This document shows, piece by piece, positions 14,647-23,116 of a stretch of DNA of 64,000 nucleotides (positions within the stretch are counted from its first letter, which is position 1; every line of letters begins with the position of its first letter). The notes below the pieces were generated by a model, which was given only the letters and a program-made list of their open reading frames with translations, was not told the DNA's origin and did no database searches. Both the position numbers and the translations under genes were made by a program. The stretch is from Ruminococcus sp. (lineage in GTDB: Bacteria; Bacillota; Clostridia; Oscillospirales; Acutalibacteraceae), in contig JAFRBX010000043.1 of the NCBI GenBank assembly GCA_017404665.1, positions 1 through 64,000 of the forward strand. The letters run 5' to 3'.

Positions 14647-16335
14647 ATGGCGTTTGACGGAATCATGATGGCGATGGTGCGGCGCGAGATGGCGGATGCG
14701 CTGATCAGCTCGCGCGTCAGCCAGATCTATCAGCCGGCGCGGGATGAGCTGGTGTTCGCGTTCCGTACGCAGGAGGGCACGAAAAAGGTGCTGATCCGCC
14801 TGTCGGATTCGCCGCGGGTGCATCTCTCGACCTGTTCCATTGAGAATCCTCCCGTACCGCCCATGCTGTGCATGCTGCTGCGCAAGCGTCTCGGCGGCGC
14901 AAGGCTGGACGATATCACTCAGCCGAAGAACGAGCGCGTTATGTGCCTGCATTTTGAGGCGGTCAACGAGATCGGCGACCGCGAAAAGCTGAAGCTGTAT
15001 ATCGAGATCATGGGCAGATATTCCAACGCGGTTTTGACTGACGGAGAGGATAAGGTGATCGATACCGTTCGCCGCATTGATTTTTCGGCGTCTGAGGAGC
15101 GCGTGCTGCTGCCGAAGATGCCCTATGAGCTGCCGCGTGTGCAGGATAAGCTGTGTATCGAAGAAGCCGATCCCGAGGAAATTTGCAGGCGGATCGAAGC
15201 CCTCGGCGGTGATGACCGCGCCGTGCTGAACACGATACAGGGTATCTCGCCTATGATTGCACGCGAGCTGTGTTATCGCGCCGAAAGCACCGATATGCTC
15301 ACGCAGGTGGGGGCGCTCAAGGCGCTTGTCGCAGAGGGCAGGGGAGAGCCGACGCTGGTGTACCGCGCGGACGGTTCGCCGATGGATTTCTCCTTTATGG
15401 ATATTTGCCAGTATGAGGGCGCCTTGGCGGTGAAGCGTTTCGATACCTTCGGAGAACTGCTGGATACCTTCTTTTCCGATCGCGACCGACTCGCGCGGAT
15501 GAAGGCAAAGTCCGCAGATATCGGCAAGCTGCTGAGCAATACCGTCGACAGGCTGTCGCGCAAGATCAATCTGCAGAAAGCCGATCTGAAAAAATGCGCT
15601 GACCGTGAGCAGCTGCGGATCAAGGGCGATCTGCTGCAGGCAAATCTGTACCGCGTCGAGCGGGGCGCGTCGTCGGTGACCGTGGAGAATTTTTACGCAG
15701 AGGACAACGCGCCGATCACGATCGCGCTGGATCCGACGATCTCTCCGGCAATGAACGCCCAGCGCTTTTATAAGGCGTATAATAAGGCGAAGACCCGTGA
15801 GATCATGCTCAAAGAGCAGATTAAAAAAGCGAGCGAGGAGCTCGCCTATATCGAAAGCGTACAGGATGAGCTGTCGCGCTGTGAGACGGAAGCGGAGCTT
15901 TCGGCGATCCGCGAGGAGCTGCGGGAGCAGGGATATCTCAAAACGCAGAGCAGTAAGGGCAAGCGTAAGGATAAGCCGCTGCCGCCGATCGAATACAGAA
16001 GCTCCGACGGCTTTCGCATCCTTGTCGGGCGCAACAACAAGCAGAACGATCAGCTGACCCTGCGTATCGCGAACAAAAACGACATGTGGCTGCACACCAA
16101 AGGTATCCACGGCACCCATGTGATCATCGTCGCCGACGGCAAAGAGATTTCGGATACCGCAGTCACGGAAGCGGCGCGGATCGCCGCCGCCCACAGCAAG
16201 GGCAGGGACAGCGCGCAGGTTCCGGTGGATTATACCTGCGTCAAAAATGTCAGCAAGCCGAGCGGCGCTATGCCGGGCAAGGTGATCTACGTCAATTATC
16301 AGACGGTGTATGTGAAGCCGGAGATACCTTCTTGA
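14647..16335 (+). CDS. rqcH: RqcH, NFACT-family ribosome quality-control factor
   Basis: A 562-residue NFACT protein, long annotated as fibronectin-binding protein A. In Bacillus RqcH binds stalled 50S subunits and recruits tRNA-Ala to add C-terminal alanine degradation tails. The NFACT-N domain begins AFDGIMMAMVRREMADAL and contains SDSPRVHLS and RRIDFSASEERVLLP. A helix-hairpin-helix region with NTIQGISPMIARELCYRA follows, then the coiled coil (about residues 275-430) with AQRFYKAYNKAKTREIML. The NFACT-R domain begins FRILVGRNNKQNDQLT and has NDMWLHTKGIHGTHVI. AGGAGG precedes the ATG by seven bases. It is cytoplasmic, and a strong terminator follows. Confidence 0.93.
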   Translation: MAFDGIMMAMVRREMADALISSRVSQIYQPARDELVFAFRTQEGTKKVLIRLSDSPRVHLSTCSIENPPVPPMLCMLLRKRLGGARLDDITQPKNERVMCLHFEAVNEIGDREKLKLYIEIMGRYSNAVLTDGEDKVIDTVRRIDFSASEERVLLPKMPYELPRVQDKLCIEEADPEEICRRIEALGGDDRAVLNTIQGISPMIARELCYRAESTDMLTQVGALKALVAEGRGEPTLVYRADGSPMDFSFMDICQYEGALAVKRFDTFGELLDTFFSDRDRLARMKAKSADIGKLLSNTVDRLSRKINLQKADLKKCADREQLRIKGDLLQANLYRVERGASSVTVENFYAEDNAPITIALDPTISPAMNAQRFYKAYNKAKTREIMLKEQIKKASEELAYIESVQDELSRCETEAELSAIREELREQGYLKTQSSKGKRKDKPLPPIEYRSSDGFRILVGRNNKQNDQLTLRIANKNDMWLHTKGIHGTHVIIVADGKEISDTAVTEAARIAAAHSKGRDSAQVPVDYTCVKNVSKPSGAMPGKVIYVNYQTVYVKPEIPS

Positions 16336-16396
16336 CGCAAGGAGAGAATACGGAAAAGGATTGCTAATGCCAGACACCGTGATTCGTCAATTTACA

Positions 16397-16451
16397 TGCA
16401 CAAGATGGGTAAGTATTGTATACTTTGCCGATTTTGTGCATTTTTCTTTTT
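16397..16451 (+). terminator. rqcH terminator
   Basis: A long imperfect stem with ends TGCACAA and TTGTGCA (16397-16440) is followed by TTTTTCTTTTT. Confidence 0.7.
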
Positions 16452-16461
16452 CGGAAAATAT

Positions 16462-16490
16462 TTGACAGTGATATTTAGTATTATTACAAT
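16462..16490 (+). promoter_or_regulatory. Promoter of the Na/Pi cotransporter gene
   Basis: TTGACA (16462-16467), a 17-base spacer and TACAAT (16485-16490). Confidence 0.75.
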
Positions 16491-16524
16491 AGGGTAATTT
16501 GAGAATACCCTGATGATCTACAGA

Positions 16525-16572
16525 GGATGTCACTATGGTGACGTCCGTCGAATACCGATCTTTTTCGGTATT
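16525..16572 (+). promoter_or_regulatory. Two-hairpin leader of the Na/Pi cotransporter gene
   Basis: GGATGTCAC and GGTGACGTCC (16525-16546) form one stem. AATACCGA (16551-16558) and TCGGTATT (16565-16572) form a second with five T in its loop region. They lie between the promoter and the start codon, so they could control expression. No known riboswitch is recognised. Confidence 0.45.
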
Positions 16573-16617
16573 ACAGCTCGATCGTTTTGTGTTGAGCTGC
16601 GCTGCATGGAGTTCAAT

Positions 16618-18264
16618 ATGAGTATATTCAGTTTATTCGAAGTGCTCGGCGGCTTAGGTCTGTTCTTCCTGGGTATGAAGTACATGGGAGACGGCTTGGA
16701 GCTTGCCGCAGGCAACAAGCTGCGTACCCTGCTCGAGAAGATCACCTCCAACAAATATCTCGGCATGCTGGTCGGCTTGGTAGTCACCGCCGTGATCCAA
16801 AGCTCGTCGGCGACCGCGGCGATGGTCGTCGGTTTTACCAACGCCGGTATGATGGAGCTCGCCCAGACGGTAGGCATCCTCTTCGGCTCCAAGATCGGTA
16901 CCTGTATGACCTCGGTGCTGCTGTCCTTTGACATGAGCAGTATCGTGCCGCTGTTCATCTTTTTGGGCGTCATCGTGATGATGTTTGTCAAGAAAAACAA
17001 CTATAAGTACTACGGTCAGATCTTAGCCGGCTTCGGCATCCTCTTCTTCGGCATGAGCATGATGTCCGGCGCGTTGAAGAGCCTGAACGAAAACGGCATG
17101 ATCGACGGCATCCTGTCGAGCGTCAACAATCCCTTTATCGGACTCTTGCTCGGCACGGTGATCACCGCTGTCATCCAGAGCTCGTCCGCCTCCGTCGGTA
17201 TCCTGATGGCGCTGGGCGCCGCGGGAGCGATCAGCATCGATCAGGCGATCTTCATCGTCTACGGCATGAACCTGGGCGCCTGCATGCCGGCGTTCCTGAG
17301 TGCGGCTGGCGCCAAGCGCAACGCAAAGCAGGTCGCGGTGCTGAATATGGTCATCACCCTGTTCGGCGTTATTCTGCTGGTTCCGCTGACGATGCTGTTC
17401 CCGATCTCCGATACGATCGAAGGCATCCTGCCCGGCAACGCGGCGGCGCAGATATCCGCCTCTCACATCTTCTTCAATGTGGTAAACATGGTGGTGCTGA
17501 TGCCCTTCTCCAACCTGATGGTGAAGCTGACTCAGAAGCTGCTGCCGTTCCACGAGGATCCGGAAAAGGACAAGATGGCAGTGGAATTCATCGACAACCG
17601 TATCCTGACCACCCCGCCCATGGCGGTGCTCGCGTGTGAGAAGGAGGTCGCTCGCCTGAGCCGTCTGGTGCAGAAAAACTATAACCGCGCGATGATCGCG
17701 TTCTTCGACCGCGACCTCGACTCGGTGGACAAGGTCCTCGAACGTGAGAAGGTTATCGATTATCTGTCGAAGGAGATTACCGATTATATCGTCAAGATCA
17801 ACGCGCTTGACGTGGAGGACCACGACAGACAGATCGTCGCCGCGATGTATTCGGCGATACAGGATCTGGAGCGCATCGGCGACCATGCCGAAAACATCGT
17901 GGAATATGTGCGCGCGATCGTGGATGATAATCTGAAATTTTCCGATACCGCGATGGCTGAGCTGAGGGACATCAGCGACAAGTGCCGCTCGCTGATGGAG
18001 CTGAGCTTTGCAATGTTCAACGCACAGGGCGGATCACCCGAGCTGATCCAGCGGATTATTAAGGTCGAGGACGATGTGGACGACTGCAAGGACGATTATA
18101 AGCAGAATCACATCCGCCGCATGGACGCGGGCGAGTGCGACGCGGTAGCGGGCACCACCTTTCTGAATATGCTGATCGATATCGAGCGTATCGGCGATCA
18201 CGCAATCAACGTGGCGTTCGCGATCCCCAACAGACAGAAGGCGGTCGTATCTGCATCGGCGTGA
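16618..18264 (+). CDS. Na+/phosphate cotransporter family protein with PhoU-like domain
   Basis: An inner-membrane protein of 548 residues when started at ATG 16618, which has GGAG six bases upstream; in-frame codons further up lie in the hairpin leader. Two inverted Na/Pi-cotransporter repeats each carry the QSSS motif (VVTAVIQSSSATAAMVV and VITAVIQSSSASVGIL), with about eight to ten membrane segments up to residue 320. The C-terminal 200 residues are PhoU-like helices with ERIGDHAENIVEY and ERIGDHAINVAFA, cytoplasmic and probably regulatory. This is the NptA/YjbB-type architecture. The likely substrate is phosphate with sodium, although some members export phosphate. Confidence 0.9.
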   Translation: MSIFSLFEVLGGLGLFFLGMKYMGDGLELAAGNKLRTLLEKITSNKYLGMLVGLVVTAVIQSSSATAAMVVGFTNAGMMELAQTVGILFGSKIGTCMTSVLLSFDMSSIVPLFIFLGVIVMMFVKKNNYKYYGQILAGFGILFFGMSMMSGALKSLNENGMIDGILSSVNNPFIGLLLGTVITAVIQSSSASVGILMALGAAGAISIDQAIFIVYGMNLGACMPAFLSAAGAKRNAKQVAVLNMVITLFGVILLVPLTMLFPISDTIEGILPGNAAAQISASHIFFNVVNMVVLMPFSNLMVKLTQKLLPFHEDPEKDKMAVEFIDNRILTTPPMAVLACEKEVARLSRLVQKNYNRAMIAFFDRDLDSVDKVLEREKVIDYLSKEITDYIVKINALDVEDHDRQIVAAMYSAIQDLERIGDHAENIVEYVRAIVDDNLKFSDTAMAELRDISDKCRSLMELSFAMFNAQGGSPELIQRIIKVEDDVDDCKDDYKQNHIRRMDAGECDAVAGTTFLNMLIDIERIGDHAINVAFAIPNRQKAVVSASA

Positions 18265-18341
18265 TGCAGCGGAGAATTAAATATATGCAGGAGAGGGGCG
18301 TGACACGTGTGTTCGCGACTCCCGCAATAATATAGAAAGAG

Positions 18342-18382
18342 AATAAACCGGCAGTGAGCACCATGCCCGCTGCCGGTTTATT
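18342..18382. terminator. Bidirectional terminator between convergent genes
   Basis: AATAAACCGGCAG (18342-18354) pairs perfectly with CTGCCGGTTTATT (18370-18382). It serves the Na/Pi gene on the plus strand and the AlkD-like gene on the minus strand, and overlaps the latter's stop. Confidence 0.85.
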
Positions 18383-19061
18383 ATCTTTGCCTTAATGTTT
18401 TCAGATGTATCTTTTGTTCATCCGTGATGCGGTAGCTCTCGACCGCCTTCTGGATGGTTTTGTTATGTACCCATTTGTCAAGCCGGCGCTCTGTCAGATA
18501 CGGCAGGACCGAATCGTACTGCTTGGCGAGCGCGGTGGCGAAGTACCACGCCTGCATCATGCGGACATAGTATTCTTCGCTGTGCACCGCCGCGACCATC
18601 GCGGGATATTCTTCATCAAAACGCTTGTCAAGAAAAAGATTCATCAGGCAGAGGATGGCGTAGCGAACGGTGTAGGCGTGATCGCTGATAAGCCAGTTTT
18701 CGATGTTCGGCAGGAGCCGCTCGGGTTCACGGTCAAACGCCTTGATACGCATACTGTCGGTCTGCGCCCAGCTGTTCAGGAACGGCAGCAGCCGCTGTAC
18801 CTGAGTCGCTCCCTCGTCAAAGTCTTTGACAGGCGCTAGGAGGAAGGTGTGCAGCTGATACTCCTCAAAATAACGGTGGGGGAGACATGCAAGAAAAGCG
18901 ATAGCTTCGTCCGTGTCCTTCAACTCCTTGGCGAGTGCCCGCAGCGCGGGGATGCGCACACCGATGATGGTATCGGGGTCGACGGTCGGATTCAGCTTGA
19001 CGGAGCCTGCGCGGTACTCCTTATCCTGCAAGGCGAACAGTTTTTCCTGTATTTCTGTCAT
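18381..19061 (-). CDS. AlkD-like DNA alkylation-repair HEAT-repeat protein
   Basis: A 226-residue all-helical HEAT-like protein of the DNA alkylation repair (AlkD) family. It starts MTEIQEKLFALQDKEYR and contains NPTVDPDTIIGVRIPALRAL, typical of the short Firmicute group, then LPFLNSWAQTDSM and VRMMQAWYFATAL, then RLDKWVHNKTIQKAVESYRI. Related enzymes remove positively charged alkylated bases such as 7-methylguanine; activity here is inferred. Its ATG overlaps the trxB stop in an ATGA, so it is translated from the trxB transcript. Confidence 0.86.
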   Translation of the reverse strand: MTEIQEKLFALQDKEYRAGSVKLNPTVDPDTIIGVRIPALRALAKELKDTDEAIAFLACLPHRYFEEYQLHTFLLAPVKDFDEGATQVQRLLPFLNSWAQTDSMRIKAFDREPERLLPNIENWLISDHAYTVRYAILCLMNLFLDKRFDEEYPAMVAAVHSEEYYVRMMQAWYFATALAKQYDSVLPYLTERRLDKWVHNKTIQKAVESYRITDEQKIHLKTLRQR

Positions 19062-19975
19062 TCACACTTGCCCAATTTCAGATATTCATGCGCCGCGGTG
19101 GCTGCCTGAGCGCCGTCGGAGCAGGCGGTGACGATCTGACGCAGGGATTTTTGTCGGGTGTCTCCCGCAGCGAACAGTCCGGGCGTTTTGGTGCGCATCT
19201 CGGCGTCAGTGAGGATATAGCCGTGGTCGTCCAGCTCCGCGAGTTCTTTGAACAGCTCGTTATCCGGAATCAAGCCGATCGCTTCGAATACGCCGCTGAC
19301 CGCAAGCTCGCTCTCTTCATCGGTGTCGATGTTTTTGACGGTCAGAGAGCCTACGGCGAACCCTCCTTTGATTTCAATCGGGATGCGGCGGGGTATGAGG
19401 CGAATATTGCCGATTTTTTCGAGCTGATCCAGATAACTCTTGGTCGCGGTGGGGTACTCGCGGCGGAAGATCAGATATACCTCCTCGCAGAGGTTGGACA
19501 GATAGATCGCGTCGCCCAGCGCCGAGTTGCCCGCGCCGATCACCGCGACCTTTTTCCCGCGGAAGAAGCCGCCGTCGCATACTGCGCACCAGCTCACGCC
19601 GCGTCCTCGGAAGGCGTCCTCGCCGGGGATGCCGAGCTCTCTGCGGCGCACGCCGTTCGCGATGATCACGGCTTTTGCCTGATAATGTTCTGTATCGGTG
19701 GATACGGTGAAGGAGTCGTTTTCCTTAGAAAGACCGGTGACGTCAGCCGAACGGCTCTCCACGCCCAGCGCGTCGACCTGCGCCTTGACGTCGGCAGCGA
19801 GCTGCCAGCCTTCGATCTCTTTGTAGGAGGGGTAGTTCTCGATTTTCGCGGTCAGCGCTGCCTGTCCGCCGAAGCCGGCTTTTTCGATGATAAGGGTCGA
19901 CAGACCCGAACGGGCGGCGTAGATGGCGGCGGTCATGCCCGCGACGCCTCCGCCGATGATGATGAGGTCATGCAT
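19058..19975 (-). CDS. trxB: Thioredoxin reductase
   Basis: A 305-residue cytoplasmic flavoenzyme that reduces thioredoxin with NADPH. The FAD-binding motif IIGGGVAGMTAA is at residues 6-17. The redox-active pair is in SWCAVCDGGFF near residue 132, and the second nucleotide-binding motif is VIGAGNSALGDA. The second FAD contact is in GLFAAGDTRQKSLRQ near the end. The active site reads CAVC where many TrxB have CATC, a common variant. AGGAGC lies before the ATG. It is the first gene of a two-gene operon with the AlkD-like gene. Confidence 0.92.
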   Translation of the reverse strand: MHDLIIIGGGVAGMTAAIYAARSGLSTLIIEKAGFGGQAALTAKIENYPSYKEIEGWQLAADVKAQVDALGVESRSADVTGLSKENDSFTVSTDTEHYQAKAVIIANGVRRRELGIPGEDAFRGRGVSWCAVCDGGFFRGKKVAVIGAGNSALGDAIYLSNLCEEVYLIFRREYPTATKSYLDQLEKIGNIRLIPRRIPIEIKGGFAVGSLTVKNIDTDEESELAVSGVFEAIGLIPDNELFKELAELDDHGYILTDAEMRTKTPGLFAAGDTRQKSLRQIVTACSDGAQAATAAHEYLKLGKCE

Positions 19976-20061
19976 GATGGCTGCTCCTTTCAGTGGTAAG
20001 CGTGGATGGATAACGGTTAACGGTGAAGGGAGGGCTCTTCCCGCCCCCCGATTTGAATGCG

Positions 20062-20427
20062 TTACTGATAGTTGAAATATTTTTTGATGGCGGCAAAGGA
20101 TTTGTCCGATACCACATGCTCCATGCGGCAGGCGTCCTCCGCGGCGGTCTCCTCGTCGACGCCCATCTCGATCAGCATTTTGGTCAGGTAAGTGTGGCGT
20201 TCATAGATCTTTTCGGCGACCTCGCGTCCAGTTTCGGTCAGGCTGATGCCGCCGCCGTCGCCGACCTCGACAAAGCCGCCGTTTCTGAGAAGTCCGATAG
20301 CGCGGCTGACAGAGGGCTTACTAAAGCCCATGTACTCGCCTACGTCGATCGCGCGGACAAAGCTCTTTTTTTGGGATAATATCAATATTGTTTCCAGATA
20401 CATTTCGCCGGATTCCTGTAATCTCAT
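20062..20427 (-). CDS. DtxR/IdeR-type metal-dependent repressor
   Basis: A 121-residue regulator when started at ATG 20427, eight bases after AGGAGG. The N-terminal winged helix includes VRAIDVGEYMGFSKPSVSRA, and the wing is VEVGDGGGISLTETGREVA. The dimerisation domain ends with EDACRMEHVVS. A Met in GEMYLETI and the Cys-x-x-Glu-His arrangement match the iron-type DtxR metal site rather than the Glu/Asp set of MntR, so ferrous iron is the likelier co-repressor. The C-terminal SH3-like domain is absent, as in the short family members. A palindrome overlapping its own promoter suggests autoregulation. Confidence 0.87.
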   Translation of the reverse strand: MRLQESGEMYLETILILSQKKSFVRAIDVGEYMGFSKPSVSRAIGLLRNGGFVEVGDGGGISLTETGREVAEKIYERHTYLTKMLIEMGVDEETAAEDACRMEHVVSDKSFAAIKKYFNYQ

Positions 20428-20455
20428 GGAAGATTCCTCCTGTGTGGTGAGTTGG

Positions 20456-20487
20456 TTTATGCTTATTTTAACATAGTAAAGCATAAA
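20456..20487 (-). promoter_or_regulatory. Palindromic operator candidate in front of the DtxR-type gene
   Basis: TTTATGCTT (20456-20464) and AAGCATAAA (20479-20487) are exact inverted repeats. They fill the space of the minus-strand promoter TTGCTT (20493-20488), 17 bases, TAAAAT (20470-20465). A repressor bound here would block RNA polymerase. Confidence 0.55.
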
Positions 20488-20551
20488 AAGCAATGACTGA
20501 AATGTGAATTGTCACGTAAATCTAATTTGGATATTCTTTTGTAACTTATAG

Positions 20552-20807
20552 AGGAGCAGGGTGCTTCCAAGGCTCCCTCTGACGAGGGAGCTGTCATCGG
20601 CAATACTTTGCCGATGACTGAGGGAGAGATAATGCTGCTTTATAGTTAAAAACAACATCTGATTCGCACCTTTTTAAAGTGTTATTGAAAAGCACATAAA
20701 TGCATAGAGTCGTTGTTTCTTTTAAGTGACGTTATCTCTCCCTCCGAGTTCGCCCTTGGCGAACCCACCTCCCTCGTCAGAGGGAGGCAAGGTAACGCCC
20801 TGCTTCC
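20552..20807. mobile_element. MITE-like element with long terminal inverted repeats
   Basis: The left arm (about 20552-20632) and the right arm (about 20725-20807) are inverted copies over roughly 75 bases. Shared blocks are GCAGGG at the outer ends, then CTCCCTCTGACGAGGGAG, then GAGGGAGAGATAA. Between them are about 90 AT-richer bases without an open frame. Each arm also contains smaller hairpins. No transposase is encoded, so movement would need one elsewhere. No target-site duplication was confirmed. Confidence 0.65.
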
Positions 20808-20923
20808 TTTCAAGCATCACTTTTTAACCAGAGTTACGATTCTATGACAGAATTAGATAGACATTCGTAAATTGTTTTTGTGTCTTGTACAATCTGTCTA
20901 AATATCGGCTTGTTTTTTGGGGA

Positions 20924-20952
20924 TTGCCTTACGGTCGGGGCTGTGATAGAAT
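20924..20952 (+). promoter_or_regulatory. Promoter of the small dockerin gene
   Basis: TTGCCT (20924-20929), a 17-base spacer and TAGAAT (20947-20952). Confidence 0.55.
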
Positions 20953-21016
20953 GATATTGCTATCATTAATAATAAATATTCATATACAATATACAAATCT
21001 TGTAAGGGGAATCATC

Positions 21017-21556
21017 ATGAAAAAAGCAATCTGTTTTGTTCTGGTGATGGTTCTTGTATTTGCATGCTGTACCGTCGTTTGCGCGGCGACGCCAACATCG
21101 AAGCTCAGTGCCGATACCGAGCGCAAGATCAGAGAAACACCCGACGGTGAGAAGTTCGAAGTACTGGTATGGCTGAACGTTCATGTTCCCACGGTTGAGG
21201 AGCTCGATAGGATGACCCTTGAAGAACTGGGCGAAGAATGGTTTTGGGAAAACCGGGGAAAAGCGCGTTTTAAAAGTTACAACGGCTTGGAAGAAACCTT
21301 CAACCGTTCAGGCGGCGGCAGATTGCTCGGCGATATCGACAGCGATAACGACCTGACGGTGATCGACGCTGCTTCAGTACAGCGCTGTAACGCAAAACTG
21401 AGAGAATACCCCGAAGATGATAATATCATTCTCAATACACCGGTCGAGGGAGCTCTATCTTATTACTCTGATTTCAATCGTGACGGCGAGCGTGACATCA
21501 TCGACGCGACCTGTATCCAACGTTATCTTGCCGGGATGAAGTATCCGGCAGGATAA
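21017..21556 (+). CDS. Small secreted dockerin protein
   Basis: A 179-residue exported protein starting at ATG 21017 after AAGGGG. The signal peptide ends near CAATP (about residue 25). A middle region of about 80 residues (LSADTERKIRETPDGEKFEV, then LVWLNVHVPTVEELDRM) resembles stretches found before or inside secreted subtilase-type proteins, but no enzyme domain is present. The dockerin covers about residues 100-179, with loops GDIDSDNDLTVID and SDFNRDGERDIID and the IQR-type helix DATCIQRYLAGM. The first half (VQRCNAKL) diverges from neighbours. It could attach to a cohesin scaffold; its own role is unknown. Confidence 0.72.
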   Translation: MKKAICFVLVMVLVFACCTVVCAATPTSKLSADTERKIRETPDGEKFEVLVWLNVHVPTVEELDRMTLEELGEEWFWENRGKARFKSYNGLEETFNRSGGGRLLGDIDSDNDLTVIDAASVQRCNAKLREYPEDDNIILNTPVEGALSYYSDFNRDGERDIIDATCIQRYLAGMKYPAG

Positions 21557-21574
21557 AAATGATTTGACAGAAAG

Positions 21575-21609
21575 ACGCCCAGCGGTTCAGACGAGCCGCA
21601 GGGCGTTTG
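21575..21609. terminator. Terminator between the small dockerin gene and murE
   Basis: ACGCCC-A-GCGGTTC pairs with GAGCCGC-A-GGGCGT (21575-21606), then TTT. The genes converge here, so it may serve both. Confidence 0.7.
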
Positions 21610-21622
21610 CATATGATCTTAT

Positions 21623-23116
21623 TTATCTGTTGCCGGAATCGTCGTCATCGTCATTATCCTGATCGGCGTCGATGATGTCGGCGATGATCTCGCGCTCATC
21701 CATGTGGTATTTGACGCCGCGGATCTCCTGATAATCCTCGTGACCCTTGCCGGCGAGGACGATGATGTCGCCCGCCTCGGCGTTCTCGATGCAGTAGCGG
21801 ATCGCGTCGATGCGGTTGGGGATGACGACGTACTTGCCGCCGACCTTGTCGAGCCCGACCTTGATGTCGGCGATGATATCGTTGACGTCCTCCCAGCGGC
21901 TGTTGTCCTCGGTGACGACCGAGAGGTCGGACAGTCTGCCGCTGACCTCGCCCATTTCAAAGCGGCGGGTCTTGGGGCGGTTGCCGCCCGCGCCGAACAT
22001 CGTGATCAGGCGGTGGGGCTTGTATTCGCGCAGGGTGGAAAGCACGTTCTCCATGGAAACAGCGTTGTGAGCGTAGTCGATCAGCATGGTATAATTGCCG
22101 GGAGTGGGAACGACCTCAACCCTGCCCTTGACCTTGACGGTCTTCAAACCGGTGAGGATGCTCTCTTTGGAAATGCTGAAGTGGCGGCATACCGCGATAG
22201 CGGCAAGCGCGTTGTAAACGGAGAAGCGGCCAGGGATCGCGACGTCCACGCTGAGCTCCTCTGCGCCGGTGGTCTTGAAACGGACGCCGATGAAGCCGCG
22301 CTTGGCAACCAGCTCGTCGCCGTGGGCGACAAGATCGGCGCTGTCGCTGTAGCCGTAGGTCTCGATGTCGCAGGTGTGACCCGCGGTGACACCCGCGGCG
22401 TTCTCATCGTCGATGTTGATGATGCCGGTTTTGCAGCGCTTGAAGAGCAGCGATTTGCACGAGAGATATTCTTCCATATCCTTGTGCTCGGCGCCGCCGA
22501 TATGATCGCTGGAGAAGTTGGTGAAGATGCCGTAGTCGAAGAGGATGCCGTCGGTGCGGTGCCACTTCAAGCCGAGGGACGACGCTTCAATGACCATCGC
22601 CTTGCAGCCCTCACCCACCATGCGGCGCATCGCCTGCTGGATCTCGTAGCTTTCGGGTGTGGTGTTATTGGTTTTATAAATTTGGCTGCCGATCAGGATG
22701 CCGAGTGTGCCGATGGTGCCGGTCTTGATCCCCGCGCTCTCCAGAATGGAGCGGATCATGGCGACCGTGGTGGTTTTGCCCTTGGTGCCCGTGACGGCGA
22801 TAGTGGTCAGCTCCTCGGCGGGTCTGCCGAAAAATTCGACAGACATCAGCGCCAACACCGCGCGCGCGTCCTTGACGCGTACGACGGTGACGCCGTCATA
22901 GGCAATGCCTTCGTCCTCGACGATCAGCGCCTTGGCACCGCGCTCTACGGCGTCGGGAATGAACTTGTGACCGTCGACATTATAGCCCTTGAGGGCGACG
23001 AACGCACAGCCCGCGACCACCTTGCGGCTGTCATAGATGACGTCCTTGATGTTGATATCGAGCGAGCCCGAATCCAGTGTGTATTCGCATTTCTGCAGCA
23101 GATCGATCAGTTTCAT
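21623..23116 (-). CDS. murE: UDP-N-acetylmuramoyl-tripeptide synthetase (MurE)
   Basis: A 497-residue cytoplasmic ATP-dependent ligase that adds the third amino acid to UDP-MurNAc-L-Ala-D-Glu. The N-terminal UDP-substrate domain includes KDVIYDSRKVVAGCAFVAL. The ATP loop is TGTKGKTTT at residues 109-117, and NTTPESYEIQ and SSLGLKWHRTDGI are the substrate-contact blocks. The C-terminal domain includes DYAHNAVSMENVL and GAGGNRPKTRR. The residue-selecting motif reads DNSR near residue 402, where meso-diaminopimelate enzymes have DNPR; the Arg is kept, so meso-DAP is still the best guess. The last ten residues are an acidic Asp tail. Confidence 0.92.
   Translation of the reverse strand: MKLIDLLQKCEYTLDSGSLDINIKDVIYDSRKVVAGCAFVALKGYNVDGHKFIPDAVERGAKALIVEDEGIAYDGVTVVRVKDARAVLALMSVEFFGRPAEELTTIAVTGTKGKTTTVAMIRSILESAGIKTGTIGTLGILIGSQIYKTNNTTPESYEIQQAMRRMVGEGCKAMVIEASSLGLKWHRTDGILFDYGIFTNFSSDHIGGAEHKDMEEYLSCKSLLFKRCKTGIINIDDENAAGVTAGHTCDIETYGYSDSADLVAHGDELVAKRGFIGVRFKTTGAEELSVDVAIPGRFSVYNALAAIAVCRHFSISKESILTGLKTVKVKGRVEVVPTPGNYTMLIDYAHNAVSMENVLSTLREYKPHRLITMFGAGGNRPKTRRFEMGEVSGRLSDLSVVTEDNSRWEDVNDIIADIKVGLDKVGGKYVVIPNRIDAIRYCIENAEAGDIIVLAGKGHEDYQEIRGVKYHMDEREIIADIIDADQDNDDDDDSGNR

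Noticed and set aside
14632..16377. Long minus-strand open frame opposite rqcH
   Set aside because: It is the antisense shadow of a clear NFACT protein and looks like low-complexity Arg/Leu/Ala/His sequence.
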